DNA from: Planctomycetaceae bacterium
GTDB lineage: Bacteria > Planctomycetota > Planctomycetia > Pirellulales > Pirellulaceae
Assembly: GCA_002724245.1 (NCBI GenBank)
Contig: PBOG01000100.1
Location: 17,941 to 81,940, forward strand
Direction of reading: 5' to 3'
DNA: 64,000 bases
In this document: positions 1 through 9,496 of the stretch, piece after piece
Numbering within the stretch: position 1 is the stretch's first letter
Layout of the letters: every line of letters begins with the position of its first letter
Made by a program: the position numbers and the translations under genes
The notes under the pieces: generated by a model
Told to the model about the DNA's origin: nothing
Seen by the model: the letters and a program-made list of their open reading frames with translations, nothing else
Databases searched by the model: none

Positions 1-533
1 GGCGAACCAAGAAACGGTTCCACTAACACTCGCGGCGGGATGTTTCTATACGCCCACTCCGCCCTCCGCTTACCAAATGGCCTGCGCAGCCACTTGTCGA
101 GCAGCGCGTCAACCTGCTGCCAGGGGGGGGCGGCCCGCGGAGATCCGTCAAATAGTGGTTGACGGTTGCGATCGGTGCAGATCACTCGGTTGTCGTTGTC
201 TGCCGCGGGAAACACGAAGATGTTCGCATTACTGCGGTGACTGGCCTTGATCACATAAGGCGTTTGCCAGCTCCGTTGCGATACGGGTGGTAAGCGGTCT
301 CCCGCGTACAGATTCGGAGTGACCCACTCCTGCCCCAGTTTGCTGGCCACGTGCTCTTTCGCGGCAATCTTGTCGGCCATGATCCGCATCGAAGGATCGC
401 GCCAGTAGAGTTTGGCGACTTGTATTTTTTCGGTAAACCGCTGGGGGTTCTTCAGATTGGGTAACCGGCCCAAGCAGCGCAGGTAGGTCCATTGAAGCCG
501 AAGTTTTTCAAACACGCCGGGCATCGTGAACAT
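1..533 (-). CDS. TupA-like ATP-grasp protein (partial, C-terminus cut)
   Basis: I translated this from the minus strand; it runs off the left edge, so about 177 N-terminal residues are visible. The order of motifs matches the TupA-like / glycosyltransferase-linked ATP-grasp family (PF14305): LKNPQRFTEKIQ near residue 28, then a DP..R...DK..AKEHVA segment, then PYVIKASHRSNANI, and finally WAYRNIPPRVLVEPFL, the usual lead-in to the ATP-grasp core. Family members sit in capsule, teichuronic acid or exopolysaccharide loci and probably ligate an acidic sugar or amino acid to glycan; this is family knowledge. An in-frame TGA lies 11 codons upstream, so the start is 533 or the ATG at 524, which has an AGAGAA stretch at better spacing. 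Two glycosyltransferases precede it on the same strand, which supports a surface-glycan role. Confidence 0.75.
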   Translation of the reverse strand, partial: MFTMPGVFEKLRLQWTYLRCLGRLPNLKNPQRFTEKIQVAKLYWRDPSMRIMADKIAAKEHVASKLGQEWVTPNLYAGDRLPPVSQRSWQTPYVIKASHRSNANIFVFPAADNDNRVICTDRNRQPLFDGSPRAAPPWQQVDALLDKWLRRPFGKRRAEWAYRNIPPRVLVEPFLGS

Positions 534-642
534 TTCTCTTGCGAAACTGAAGGTTTGAAATCATACGAACACGGATCGAGTCACAGTTGCTGGTTTGACC
601 GTACCCACCCGCGTAACGAGCACAGGGCATGCCAGGTCACGC

Positions 643-1737
643 TTAAGTCTCCAGTACGGGGGCGACAACGTGCTCACAGAGGTCGAGTACGGTGCGCGAC
701 AGGGCAGCGCAATTCAGCTTGCCCTGCCGGTAACGCCGGCAACCAAGGTGGGGCCGGAATTCGAGCAGATGTCCCATCGCCATGCGTCGCATCCGTCGTG
801 TCATCTTGGCCGTAAAGTAATCTTTCACTGCCGCACGCAAGCGCGGTTTCGTCAGGCGGGATCCCTGCAACGAGTGCAAAAACGTTGTCAGATGGAGCAA
901 CTTGATCGACTCGAGCGGGATGGTATTGGCAAACAGGCTCCTCCACCGCGTATGCATCTCCGTCGGTAACGTCTGCACCTTCTTTCCCTCTCCACGCAAC
1001 TCTTGAATCGCCACTGCAAGTGCCGCCTGATCACTATGCCAGAGAGCTCGATTCCTGGCCGGCAGATCCTCAATCACTTGAGCGATCTTGTGATAGGCAT
1101 TGGACCACCGCGTCTGCAACTTCCAGGCGGTGGGAACCATCACGACGCCACCGTTGAAGTAAGGCAACGTCGCCCGCAATTCCTCCTTCGGCACCTGGTA
1201 GCGTGCCCATGCGCGCGGGGTAAGTGGAAGGCGAGATTCGGCAAGCATGCAAGGCCTTCTCTCAGCAGGCAAAGGCTCGTTGAACCCAGCGTAAATCTGT
1301 CGCCACAATTCCATCGACACTTTGGGGTGGTCATCCAGGCTAGCTGCGAGCACACCCCGGTAACGCAAGATCTCGCTGAAATCACCCAGAAACAACAGAT
1401 CCGTATCCAGCAACAGTATGTGATCCGTCTCGGCCGGCACCTCGAGCCCTCGCAGCTTGTTTCCGACAAAGTGGTCGGTCCGCCAATGCATGGGTGTTAC
1501 AGGGTGCAACTGCGCAGAGACCACTCGCGCCATCCTGGTGACCGACGCTGGCACGTCTCCCAAATAGGCGATGTGAAGCGGGTTGGCACGACAACGACCC
1601 GTGTTTTGGATCCAACTCGCCATGAACAGTAAGACTTGCGCTTCGTATCTGGAGGCATGGGCACTGCGAAAGTCAACCACTGTGACAACATCGACTTGAG
1701 CGGGACGGGCGCGCTGTTTTGCTTCACATGCAATCAT
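643..1737 (-). CDS. GT-A fold glycosyltransferase (GT8-like)
   Basis: A 364-residue protein with no signal peptide, so a cytoplasmic nucleotide-sugar enzyme. Residues 15-60 form the first beta/alpha unit (VDVVTVVDFRSAHASRYEAQVLL). LLLDTDLLFLGD around residue 110 is the DxD-type divalent metal/nucleotide site of GT-A enzymes, and YFNGGVVMV near residue 195 is the acceptor-side motif typical of GT8-like and related transferases. A HSDQAALAVA segment near 235 matches the conserved DQ of these families. The C-terminal third is basic and Arg-rich, perhaps membrane-associated. It lies 109 bp before the ATP-grasp gene and after a GT2 gene, all on one strand. The ATG at 1737 has no visible ribosome binding site. 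Donor and acceptor cannot be deduced. Confidence 0.7.
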   Translation of the reverse strand: MIACEAKQRARPAQVDVVTVVDFRSAHASRYEAQVLLFMASWIQNTGRCRANPLHIAYLGDVPASVTRMARVVSAQLHPVTPMHWRTDHFVGNKLRGLEVPAETDHILLLDTDLLFLGDFSEILRYRGVLAASLDDHPKVSMELWRQIYAGFNEPLPAERRPCMLAESRLPLTPRAWARYQVPKEELRATLPYFNGGVVMVPTAWKLQTRWSNAYHKIAQVIEDLPARNRALWHSDQAALAVAIQELRGEGKKVQTLPTEMHTRWRSLFANTIPLESIKLLHLTTFLHSLQGSRLTKPRLRAAVKDYFTAKMTRRMRRMAMGHLLEFRPHLGCRRYRQGKLNCAALSRTVLDLCEHVVAPVLET

Positions 1738-1871
1738 TGGTTTGACCCGGTTCGCCGGGATGCTGAATGACGTTTACCAGATTTCCATTTGTTGCGCTCA
1801 GCCGATCCGACTGCTGCTGAGCAAAACCAAATGGGCGTCGTCGCAGTCATCATCTTCCCTGCCACTGCCTG

Positions 1872-2714
1872 TCAGGCCGACCGCAAGGCATCCTGATCGG
1901 AGGCGTCTTGCTGAATGCCGTAAGGCGTCCAGACCGATCCGCACTGGCGTGTTGTTCGACGAATTTCAGCGTTGCGTTGCCACCCTTCGTCTGTCATGTA
2001 AGGGCGCTCATGCCAGAGGTGCAGGCAGATCGCCCGATAGCGGACTTGCTTGTATCGCAAACCGCTATTTTTCAGGCGCTCGCCCAATTCACGATCCAAT
2101 CCCCCGTATTGCATCCGCTCATCAAAGCCATTGACTCCAACCACCGCTTCCCGCGCCACCGAGGCATTACAACCATTCAGCGTCGCCCGCGTGGTCGTCA
2201 AGTAATCGAACATCGTCGCGGTCCACTTTCCCCGCAACGACTTCAACAGATCCCGAGGAGATCGCAATCCGCGCCGCCAGAGCCAGCGAGGATCCATGGC
2301 CCGGCGACTGGTAATGTCGGCCACCTGAATCTCCTGGCTGACACCCGCTGGCAAGCGTACGTAACCGCCAGAGAGGATCACATTGGGAGCCGCCAGTCGT
2401 CTGTGTTGCGCCAGAAAGTCTTCACGCGGGATGCAATCGCCATCTGTGAATACCAGGTAGTCGCCGGCCGCGGCGGCAATCGCCTGGTTCTGGATCGTAC
2501 ATTTGCGATAGCCCAGATCCTGGTGCCAAATGTGCTTGATGTCGATCCCCGTTTCCTGCCGCAAGCGCTTGATCAGCTGCGCCGTCTCACGCGTCGATCC
2601 GTCATCCGCCACCAGCAGCTCAAAATCGGTAATCGACTGGAGGGCGTAACCCCAAATCACTTTTTCGAGCCACTGAGGCTTGTTGTAGGTGCTGACAATG
2701 ACGGAAATCTTCAT
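1872..2714 (-). CDS. GT2 family glycosyltransferase
   Basis: The open frame extends to 2888, but the family start is clearly MKISVIVSTYN at 2714, giving 280 residues. The N-terminal GT-A fold shows the GT2 signature (ISVIVSTYNKP, then LLVADDGST at about 35) and the metal-binding VFTDGDCIP near residue 90. Toward the C-terminus, GFDERMQYGGLDRELGERL resembles the galactosyltransferase C-terminal domain (Glyco_transf_7C) found in enzymes that build cell-surface polysaccharides. Together with the next two genes downstream (GT8-like and TupA-like ATP-grasp) it forms a glycan-assembly set. No signal peptide; the catalytic domain should be cytoplasmic. The substrate is unknown. Confidence 0.85.
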   Translation of the reverse strand: MKISVIVSTYNKPQWLEKVIWGYALQSITDFELLVADDGSTRETAQLIKRLRQETGIDIKHIWHQDLGYRKCTIQNQAIAAAAGDYLVFTDGDCIPREDFLAQHRRLAAPNVILSGGYVRLPAGVSQEIQVADITSRRAMDPRWLWRRGLRSPRDLLKSLRGKWTATMFDYLTTTRATLNGCNASVAREAVVGVNGFDERMQYGGLDRELGERLKNSGLRYKQVRYRAICLHLWHERPYMTDEGWQRNAEIRRTTRQCGSVWTPYGIQQDASDQDALRSA

Positions 2715-2972
2715 CTGGATCGACCGATGTACGCGGGATCTGATGCAACCCGAACCACCACCAATGGACACGAGACACACACTGTATTTGTCGGAACGGG
2801 CACGCCCGACGGTGAGCCGATTCTGCCGATTTTTCCGATGAATCGGCGCGCGTTCTGCCGTTGCGCACCCCCCCTCACCAGGGGGCATACGGCTGGCAAG
2901 TGGTACCGCTGACTGCCAGCGCGACTCCCGGAACGGGCCGCGCTTGCCCTGATTCCTGAGAAGACAGGCCGC

Positions 2973-4358
2973 TCAAGAAAGCAGACCGTGGATCACCTGA
3001 CCATGGACATCCGTCAGACGAAAATCGCGACCTGCATGGCGGAACGTAAGACGCTGATGATCGAGTCCCAACAGGTGTAGAATGGTCGCGTGAAAGTCAT
3101 GCACGTGGACCGCGTCTTCCTCAACCCGGTTACCGATGTCGTCCGACTGCCCGTATACGATTCCCGGTTTCACCCCTCCTCCAGCGAGCCAGCACGAAAA
3201 GGCGGCCGGGTGATGGTTGCGGCTTTTGGTCCCCTTGCCATCTTGTGCCCAAGGGGTCCGGCCAAACTCAGTACAGAAAACGAGCAACGTCTCGTTCAAT
3301 AAATTACGCTGCTGGAGATCCTTGATGAGACCGGCAATCGGTTGATCGACGCGCCGGGCATATTTCGCATGAGTCCCCACATCGCGGTGTGCCGCATCCC
3401 AATTGTCTCGGCAGGCGCCAACGGCATCGATGATCTCGACGAAACGCACACCGTTCTCGATCAAACGCCGGGCCATCACGCACTGCGCTGCGTAGGAGGT
3501 GCGGTCACCAGGCTGTGCCCCGTACAACTCCAAAGTCCGCTGGGATTCCCGCCGCACATCGAGCACCTCCGGCGCGAGATCCTGCAACCCTTTGGCAGTA
3601 CGGAATGAGTCCATTCGTGTCGCCAGCTGTGCGTCACCCGGACGACGGCGCAGGTGTTTTCGGTTCAACGTATCGAGCAGGCCTAGTTCCAATTCCTGTA
3701 AACGCGCAGCTGAAGCCGGTTGCAGATGCGGCAACGGTTCATCTCCCGGCTTGATACGCACGCCGGAATGCACCCCGGGCAGAAAATTTGCATCCCAGAT
3801 CTGCGGCCCGCTGTAAGGTCGGTGTTCCGAAATCACCACATGCGCTGGCAGCTTGTCGTTGAACGTCCCCAGACCATAACTCAACCACGCTCCCAGACTC
3901 GGCATTGCGACGGTCGTACTTCCCGTGTGCAGCTGCAACGTGGCCTCACCGTGATCCCGGTGATCCGACTGCATCGAGCGGACCAATGCGACCTCGTGCA
4001 TCACGTCACGCAGGTGCGGAAACAAATCACTGACTTCGGTACCGCACTGTTTGTTTGGCCTGAATCGCCACAGCGGCGCCTTCAGATAACGCTCTGTCCT
4101 GGGTTGCCCCGAAACGGCAGAACGCAGTTCTGGTCCAATCGAGACATCGTGATCACGAATCAAACGAGGTTTGGGGTCAAACGTGTCGACGTGAGAGTAG
4201 GCACCCGACATATAGAGGACGATCACATGCTTGGCGCGTGGGGGGTAATGCGGCTGACGAACTGATGGGCTGGCCGCAATCGCAGACCAGGCGGGCCGCA
4301 TGGATCCGGCGGCGGCCAGTGTCGCACAAATCGCCTCGCGTCGGTTCACTGGGTTCAT
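2973..4358 (-). CDS. DUF1501 domain protein (sulfatase/phosphatase superfamily)
   Basis: A 461-residue exported protein of the DUF1501 family, which belongs to the alkaline phosphatase/sulfatase superfamily and is greatly expanded in Planctomycetes. The leader MNPVNRREAICATLAAAG has an Arg pair and looks Tat-like. Visible family blocks are HVIVLYMSGAYSHVDTFDPKP, RSMQSDHRDHGEATLQLHTG, the helix ARRLIENGVRFVEI, VFCTEFGRTPWAQ and GRDFRLTDVHGQVI at the end. The start at 4358 was chosen because the longer frame would overlap the previous gene; only 4 bp separate it from the stop of the PSD1 cytochrome, so the two are surely cotranscribed. DUF1501 and DUF1549/1553 cytochromes occur together throughout Planctomycetes, which suggests one periplasmic function; its substrate is not known. 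Confidence 0.92.
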   Translation of the reverse strand: MNPVNRREAICATLAAAGSMRPAWSAIAASPSVRQPHYPPRAKHVIVLYMSGAYSHVDTFDPKPRLIRDHDVSIGPELRSAVSGQPRTERYLKAPLWRFRPNKQCGTEVSDLFPHLRDVMHEVALVRSMQSDHRDHGEATLQLHTGSTTVAMPSLGAWLSYGLGTFNDKLPAHVVISEHRPYSGPQIWDANFLPGVHSGVRIKPGDEPLPHLQPASAARLQELELGLLDTLNRKHLRRRPGDAQLATRMDSFRTAKGLQDLAPEVLDVRRESQRTLELYGAQPGDRTSYAAQCVMARRLIENGVRFVEIIDAVGACRDNWDAAHRDVGTHAKYARRVDQPIAGLIKDLQQRNLLNETLLVFCTEFGRTPWAQDGKGTKSRNHHPAAFSCWLAGGGVKPGIVYGQSDDIGNRVEEDAVHVHDFHATILHLLGLDHQRLTFRHAGRDFRLTDVHGQVIHGLLS

Positions 4359-4362
4359 AGTA

Positions 4363-7300
4363 TCAGTCGACAAAGAAGAACTCGTTGCTGGTGAGGATAG
4401 CGCGCGCCAGCGCAACCAGCCCTGGATAGGTTTCGGCTGTGGCGGTGCCTGGCTGTGCCGCGCGATAGGCACTCAAGAACTCCTGCAATGACGCCACTTC
4501 GTCCGCTTCCGGTGCTCTGCCAAATGCCGAAAGGAACAGGTTCTCAATTCGTGCAACTTGGCCATCTATTGTGACAATCCGTGCGGCCAACGCTTCAGAC
4601 TGTTCACGAATGAACGTCGAATTCATCAGGAACAAAGCCTGTGCCGGAACGTGGGAAGTCCGCCGACTTGCTGTGCTGCTGTTCCGATCGGGGCCGTCGA
4701 ATTGGTCGAGAATCGAATGGCGAAACAAGCGTTGTGTCAGCAGGTAGACACTTCGAAGATCGGAAGCAGGCTCCATACGAAATGGACTGTTGAGATTAAA
4801 GCGGTTGTCGTACCAAGGCCGCATTGGATGCGGCCCTCCTTGAGTGCGATTGAGTTTGCCGCTCACTGCCAGCATCGCATCACGGATCGACTCCGCATCA
4901 AGCCGCCGCCTCGGGTGCCTCGTCAGCAAAACGTTCGCCGGGTCGTTCGAGAGCGTGTCGGGCGGGGCCACCGAACTCAGTTGATACGCCGCGGTCTGCA
5001 TTAACCGCGCATGCAGCCGCTTCAGTGACCAGCCATCACGAACAAAGGTTTCAGCGAGCCAATCGAGCAGCTGAGGGTGTGACGGCCTGTCACCCTGTCG
5101 ACCGAAGTTATCGGGTGTGGCGACCAGTCCACGACCAAAATGCTGTTGCCAGACTCGATTGACAATGACCCGCGCCGTCAGCGGGTGATTGGCGTTTGTC
5201 AGCCAGCGGGCCAGCTCCAGGCGACCCGATCCGCGCTCAATCAAAGGCGGCGTCGCACCATCAAGGACTTGCAGAAAACGACGCGGTACACGGGCACCCG
5301 GCTGACGCGGGTTACCGCGGCGATGCAATCTGGCATCGTGAGGTTCACCTTCGGATACGGCAAAAACAAACTCAACCGGCGGATTCTTGGCCAGCCGCTG
5401 CTTCTCCTGTTTGATCCAAGCCAGACCATGCACCATCAGTTCGCGAAATGCACCGTCGCGAAAATCGAGCAACGCGTCCCGACGTGCCGCTAGTTGTGCC
5501 GTGTCTTTTCCAATTTCCCGCGCCTGCACAAGCTGACGGGACACCCGTTTGAATTCGTCCAGGGTTGGCTTGAGCCAGGGTCGGTGATGATTATTGATCT
5601 GGTACTCGTAACGTGTGATCAACGCCCAATACGCCTTGCCCCGCTGGAAGGCGGCGGGACTGGGAATCGCCGGCGAGAGGCCCGAGGGCGACTTTTCGTT
5701 CGACATGCCCATCCATGGGTACGTCGTGCTCGCGAAAATTCCATACAAACCGTAGTAGTCCGTGTTCAGTACCGGATCGAATTTGTGGTCGTGACATCGC
5801 GAACAACGTAACGTGAGCCCCAACACGCCACGCCCGATGGTGTCAATTGTGTCCTCGATAGTGAAGTGGAGATCGTCTTGCTTCGTGTTACCGAAGCGTC
5901 GTGACAAGGCGATAAACCCGGTAGCCACCGTCATGCCGCGGGCCGTTGCCTCATCGACCACTTCCCGCGCGAGAATATCACCGGCGATCTGAGACTGCAG
6001 GAATGCATCAAACGGCAAATCAGCGTTCAGGGAATCAATCACCCAGTTGCGATAGAGGTAAGCGGTATGAATCGGAATGTCACCGACGTCTCCTTGCGTG
6101 TCGGCATAGCGAGCCACGTCGAGCCATAACCGTCCTGACCGTTCGCCGTAGTGCTGCGATGCGAGCAAACGATCAATGACGCGCGCAAAAGCCAGCTGGT
6201 GAGAGTCCGGATCAGAGAGATATTCCTGGATCTCCTCAGGGGTTGGGGGTAATCCGGTCAAATCAAACGTGGCGCGTCGAATCAGGGTCCGCCGATCCGC
6301 GCGATCAGTTGCCAAAACACCGGATTCGCGCCGTTTGGTTTCGAGAAAACGATCTACGGCCGTGGTGGACCAGCGAACATCGTCGATCGCTGGAGGTGCC
6401 ACAATCCGGCGCGGTCTGAGTGCCCAATCCTCGACAGGATCGACCTTCAACACCCGCGTTTTCCTGTCGCTTTGCGTTGTCACAATCTCAGGCACCGGGG
6501 CCGCATCACCTGGCCAGATCGCACCGTCGTCGATCCAGCGGGTCAGCACGGCAATCTCCTCGCGTGAAAGTCCCGCTGACTTGTCGGGTGGCATGTGCAG
6601 TTCTTTATGGATCCGCTTCACCGCATGGATCAACAAGCTATCGTCGGCCCGTCCGGGTATCAGAGCTGGTCCGAACTCGCCGCCGACAATCAACGCACGT
6701 CGTGACCTAACCGACAAGACCGACGCGTCGTCGGTATCTCCTGCATGACAGTCGGCGCAACGTTCAATGAGCAGCGGCCGCACCTGCAACTCAAAGAATT
6801 CTTCTTTTGCAGCAATTGACGGCGTCCGTCGTGGACGTTCCTTCATCGCATCCAATCCCTTGCGATAGTGGTCAGCCAACATGGCGACCGATAGCGCACG
6901 TTCATAGAGTGCGAACTCGTCGATTGCCCCTTGCCATGGTGAATTCGGGTGCACTCCGTTGCCGATGCGCAGCGACCCGGTGTTATCAATCCCGGTCATA
7001 GCAGGAAACGTCGATTCACTCACCTGCTCGCCGTCGAGTAGCGCACGGATGGTCCCTGCGGATTGCGTCCGATCGACAATAATTGCCACATGGTGCCACT
7101 TGCCATCTCCAGCCGCTTTATCGCCGGCCGGATTACGGATCGACACTCCGACGGGCCGCTCCGTGGCACCACGAATCCAGAAGTAATAGTGTCCATCCTG
7201 ACGGGCGCGATAAAACCACATCGAGTTGGCTGAGAACCTGGTCTCATCGGCCTTGTAGAACAGACTTGCGTTGACAACATTGTCCGGTTTGGCCGCCTCA

Positions 7301-7686
7301 TCGAGTAGCCACAGCTCAAGCGTGAATGAGCCGTTGAGAATCTTTTCGACTACGGCATCTTGTTGTGGGTTGAGCTGCGCTTCGACCCGCCCCGCCAGAT
7401 GACTTCGTGTGAAGGAAGCCGCCAGCCCGCTAATCCCACGACGCCCAGGCCCCATCGCTTTCAACTGACCGTGAATATCGCTGTGACGGGACTCGTCTCG
7501 TACCACATCTCCCGAAATCGTCTCAAACCGCCAGTACAGCGCGGGTTTGTCAGCCCGGATCGCGTCGGCATATCCCGTAGCGGCAGAGTCCGTGGCGGCA
7601 GAGTCCGTGGCAACAGAATCAGCAGCTGCAGTGTGACGTGCCATGAATAACGTCACCGTCAATAAACAACTTGACAGGATCTTCAT
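4363..7686 (-). CDS. PSD1-type cytochrome: LamG + PSCyt1 + DUF1549 + DUF1553
   Basis: About 1107 residues. A signal peptide ([22 protein letters not shown]) is followed by a short DSxAT repeat, a LamG/concanavalin-like domain (about 40-285, with WHHVAIIVD and [13 protein letters not shown]), a PSCyt1 heme domain with CADCH at about 311-315 and [14 protein letters not shown]1549 (about 435-650) containing a second heme-type motif [11 protein letters not shown], and DUF1553 (about 800-1060; [22 protein letters not shown]). This is the full architecture of planctomycete-specific periplasmic c-type cytochromes. LamG suggests binding to a glycan or protein, but the reaction is unknown. The open frame reaches a GTG at 7689; the next codon, ATG at 7686, is preferred. 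It is followed after 4 bp by the DUF1501 gene. Confidence 0.93.
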   Translation of the reverse strand: MKILSSCLLTVTLFMARHTAAADSVATDSAATDSAATGYADAIRADKPALYWRFETISGDVVRDESRHSDIHGQLKAMGPGRRGISGLAASFTRSHLAGRVEAQLNPQQDAVVEKILNGSFTLELWLLDEAAKPDNVVNASLFYKADETRFSANSMWFYRARQDGHYYFWIRGATERPVGVSIRNPAGDKAAGDGKWHHVAIIVDRTQSAGTIRALLDGEQVSESTFPAMTGIDNTGSLRIGNGVHPNSPWQGAIDEFALYERALSVAMLADHYRKGLDAMKERPRRTPSIAAKEEFFELQVRPLLIERCADCHAGDTDDASVLSVRSRRALIVGGEFGPALIPGRADDSLLIHAVKRIHKELHMPPDKSAGLSREEIAVLTRWIDDGAIWPGDAAPVPEIVTTQSDRKTRVLKVDPVEDWALRPRRIVAPPAIDDVRWSTTAVDRFLETKRRESGVLATDRADRRTLIRRATFDLTGLPPTPEEIQEYLSDPDSHQLAFARVIDRLLASQHYGERSGRLWLDVARYADTQGDVGDIPIHTAYLYRNWVIDSLNADLPFDAFLQSQIAGDILAREVVDEATARGMTVATGFIALSRRFGNTKQDDLHFTIEDTIDTIGRGVLGLTLRCSRCHDHKFDPVLNTDYYGLYGIFASTTYPWMGMSNEKSPSGLSPAIPSPAAFQRGKAYWALITRYEYQINNHHRPWLKPTLDEFKRVSRQLVQAREIGKDTAQLAARRDALLDFRDGAFRELMVHGLAWIKQEKQRLAKNPPVEFVFAVSEGEPHDARLHRRGNPRQPGARVPRRFLQVLDGATPPLIERGSGRLELARWLTNANHPLTARVIVNRVWQQHFGRGLVATPDNFGRQGDRPSHPQLLDWLAETFVRDGWSLKRLHARLMQTAAYQLSSVAPPDTLSNDPANVLLTRHPRRRLDAESIRDAMLAVSGKLNRTQGGPHPMRPWYDNRFNLNSPFRMEPASDLRSVYLLTQRLFRHSILDQFDGPDRNSSTASRRTSHVPAQALFLMNSTFIREQSEALAARIVTIDGQVARIENLFLSAFGRAPEADEVASLQEFLSAYRAAQPGTATAETYPGLVALARAILTSNEFFFVD
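7577..7621 (-). repeat. 15-bp tandem repeat, three units, in the PSD1 N-terminus
   Basis: On the plus strand the units are 7577-7591, 7592-7606 and 7607-7621. The first two differ by one base, the third is more diverged. In the protein they encode repeated D-S-x-A-T between the signal peptide and the LamG domain, a short linker that can vary in length by slippage. Confidence 0.85.
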
Positions 7687-7949
7687 CACAGCATTCTACA
7701 ACGAACATCCACGGTATGCGATTTCGGTTGACGACCCTCTTGCCCGAATCGTTGTATTGCGAATGCGACCGACGAGGCGGTCTCGAAACCGCCCGGTCAA
7801 CCACCCTGCTCGCGACGCTTGATTTTGAGCGCGGTTGACAAACAGATGGGGATCACCCGCAGACCTCCTGATCGGATCGCGCATTTGCGAACAGACGTCG
7901 CCGCCGGCCAGCACAACGAGGGCGGTCCGGGTCAGGAACACCATTCGTT

Positions 7950-8990
7950 TCACGGGCATGTCGCCAACCCTGTCTGATAGCGCTGGTCCGCCGAGCCCAT
8001 CGAGTAGTACATCCACAACACGTTGCCACGTCGTACCACACAGGGAGCGAAGCAGGCGTAGGCGTCCTCAGCTCCCTTGTTCCCACTCAATAGTGTGATG
8101 GCATCATCCCGAATCCAGTTCGTGCCGTCACGACTCTCGGCGTAGACAATCGCACTGCCGTGTGGGGCAAAGCGTCCCTGAGGTGTAATGTCCAACGCGG
8201 AACTGTACCACATGCGATAAACGCCATTTTCCAACAATACCATCGCGTTGTAGACATAGATTTCCTGGCGGCCGCTGACCTTGCCAGGTGAAAGCACGGC
8301 ATTCCCATCATTTTGCCGTTCCCACTTGATGCCATCGCGACTCGTTGCATGCCCGATCCGAAAGTCCTGTTGTGGACCGACTCCGTTGTACCACATGTGG
8401 AGCAGACCGCGCGGATCACGGACAACCGCCGGATGCAACACAACGCGATCATCGAACTTCCCCTGCGATCCGGGTCCAAGCACCGGACGACCTCCGTTCT
8501 GGCGTTGCCAGCGTACGCCATCCTCACTGGTGGCGTAGCAGATTCGGTAACGACTGTCTCTGGGCCCGGCCGTGTACCACATATGAAATCGACCAGCAAA
8601 GCGCACGACGGCAGGATGGTCGGCCTTGGTTTCATCCGCTGTACCCACACCTCCAGGTTCCAGCACGGGCCGCCCCCCGGCGGCCTTGGTCCAGTGCAGC
8701 CCATTACGGCTAGTCGCCAACCCAATCGACCCGGTAAATGCGTCATCGCCCCGCCCGCTGTACCACATCATCCAGCGGTCACCGTGCTTCAAGACGCAGG
8801 GATACTTGGCGTGCGTTGAGTCAAAGGAACCCGCTGGCCCACGCGGCAAAATCACCCGCCCGGTCTTGCCGAAGACAAAACCGGGTTGCACTGCGTCTGC
8901 GGTATTGGGAAGCCAACGTTCGCTCAGCGCGCCGGCGGCGCCAGCTGCCAGCCAGACGCGGCGCGAAACCAGCAGGGTTGATCGTGACAT
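7950..8990 (-). CDS. GH32/GH43-like five-bladed beta-propeller protein, Tat-like leader
   Basis: With the start at 8990 the protein has 346 residues; the open frame could begin at 9074, but MSRSTLLVSRRVWLAAGAAGAL is a good Tat-type leader. The mature part is a repeated pattern: HxxMWYxG, then xIGLATSRDGxxWxR, then GxPVLxPG, seen about five times. This is the glycosyl hydrolase family 32/43/130-like beta-propeller superfamily, common in planctomycete genomes as predicted glycosidases. I cannot assign catalytic acids from sequence alone. Acidic residues recur after each strand, as in KYPCVLKHGDRWMMWYSG and DHPAVVRFAGRFHMWYTAG. It is the nearest upstream gene on the same strand as the PSD1/DUF1501 pair, 260 bp away. 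Related proteins in this window start at 28365, 40876 and 61377. Confidence 0.8.
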   Translation of the reverse strand: MSRSTLLVSRRVWLAAGAAGALSERWLPNTADAVQPGFVFGKTGRVILPRGPAGSFDSTHAKYPCVLKHGDRWMMWYSGRGDDAFTGSIGLATSRNGLHWTKAAGGRPVLEPGGVGTADETKADHPAVVRFAGRFHMWYTAGPRDSRYRICYATSEDGVRWQRQNGGRPVLGPGSQGKFDDRVVLHPAVVRDPRGLLHMWYNGVGPQQDFRIGHATSRDGIKWERQNDGNAVLSPGKVSGRQEIYVYNAMVLLENGVYRMWYSSALDITPQGRFAPHGSAIVYAESRDGTNWIRDDAITLLSGNKGAEDAYACFAPCVVRRGNVLWMYYSMGSADQRYQTGLATCP

Positions 8991-9274
8991 GACGAAGGCT
9001 CCGCGTCCTGGTGTTTCCAATGTTTTACCCGCGGCCCACGCGCTGCCCAGGCCCGCGCTCATAATGCCAGCCAATTGCCTGTGGCTGAAGTCATTTCACA
9101 TAATTCATCTGGTGCGTCATTCTAATAGACAACAACACCGATCGCAGTCCTTCAACAAAACCACAATGACACGAGTCTCGATGCGACACTGCGATGTGCC
9201 GCGACCCAGCTGGCGATGATTGGATCACCCGTTTTTCCCACTTTGACATCCAACAGAAATCGAATCGGTTACAC

Positions 9275-9284
9275 TGACGTCACG
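9275..9284. promoter_or_regulatory. TGACGTCACG copy 1 (palindromic core), possible operator
   Basis: The eight bases 9275-9282 are a perfect palindrome. The same decamer recurs at 9412-9421, 137 bp further on, in the same upstream region. Repetition of a palindrome before a gene is what a dimeric regulator site looks like, but similar octamers also occur inside coding sequence (for example near 10660), so chance is not excluded. Confidence 0.25.
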
Positions 9285-9408
9285 CTGGGTGCGACGTCCA
9301 GCGTTGTCGATGGCAACGACGCGCTTATCTGCCGTACGGGGATCGACAAGAATGGGATCACCGTGTCGTCAAACCCTCCTGCGACTTGCAAAGACAGTTC
9401 CTTTTCCG

Positions 9409-9448
9409 TGTTGACGTCACGACGCGTGGCCTTAGCAGCGCGTCAACA
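9409..9448. promoter_or_regulatory. 8-bp inverted repeat plus decamer copy 2 upstream of 9497
   Basis: The arms TGTTGACG (9409-9416) and CGTCAACA (9441-9448) are perfect reverse complements around a 24-base spacer, ending about 48 bases before the start codon at 9497. The left arm overlaps the second TGACGTCACG copy (9412-9421). It could be an operator pair or an mRNA leader hairpin; nothing identifies the regulator. Confidence 0.3.
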
Positions 9449-9496
9449 TTCTGAATTTCAGTCGACGATTCCACTCTGTTTTCCGGAGAACTGCTC

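Larger units (their letters stand above)
8991..9496. other. divergent intergenic region (506 bp)
   Basis: Lies between the minus-strand propeller gene and the plus-strand phospholipase/nuclease-like gene, so it should hold promoters for both. If the first gene starts at 9074 the gap is 422 bp. Short reading frames here have no family features. Two copies of a TGACGTCACG decamer and an 8-bp inverted repeat occur in the half next to 9497 and are listed separately. No RNA gene was seen. Confidence 0.6.

Noticed and set aside
1908..2912. Plus-strand open frame of 334 codons
   Set aside because: Antisense to the GT2 gene with its DxD-type motif; no recognisable protein features.
9243..9275. TTGACA followed by TACACT, considered as a sigma70 promoter for 9497
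   Set aside because: The spacing between the hexamers is 21 bases, too long for a usual sigma70 promoter.
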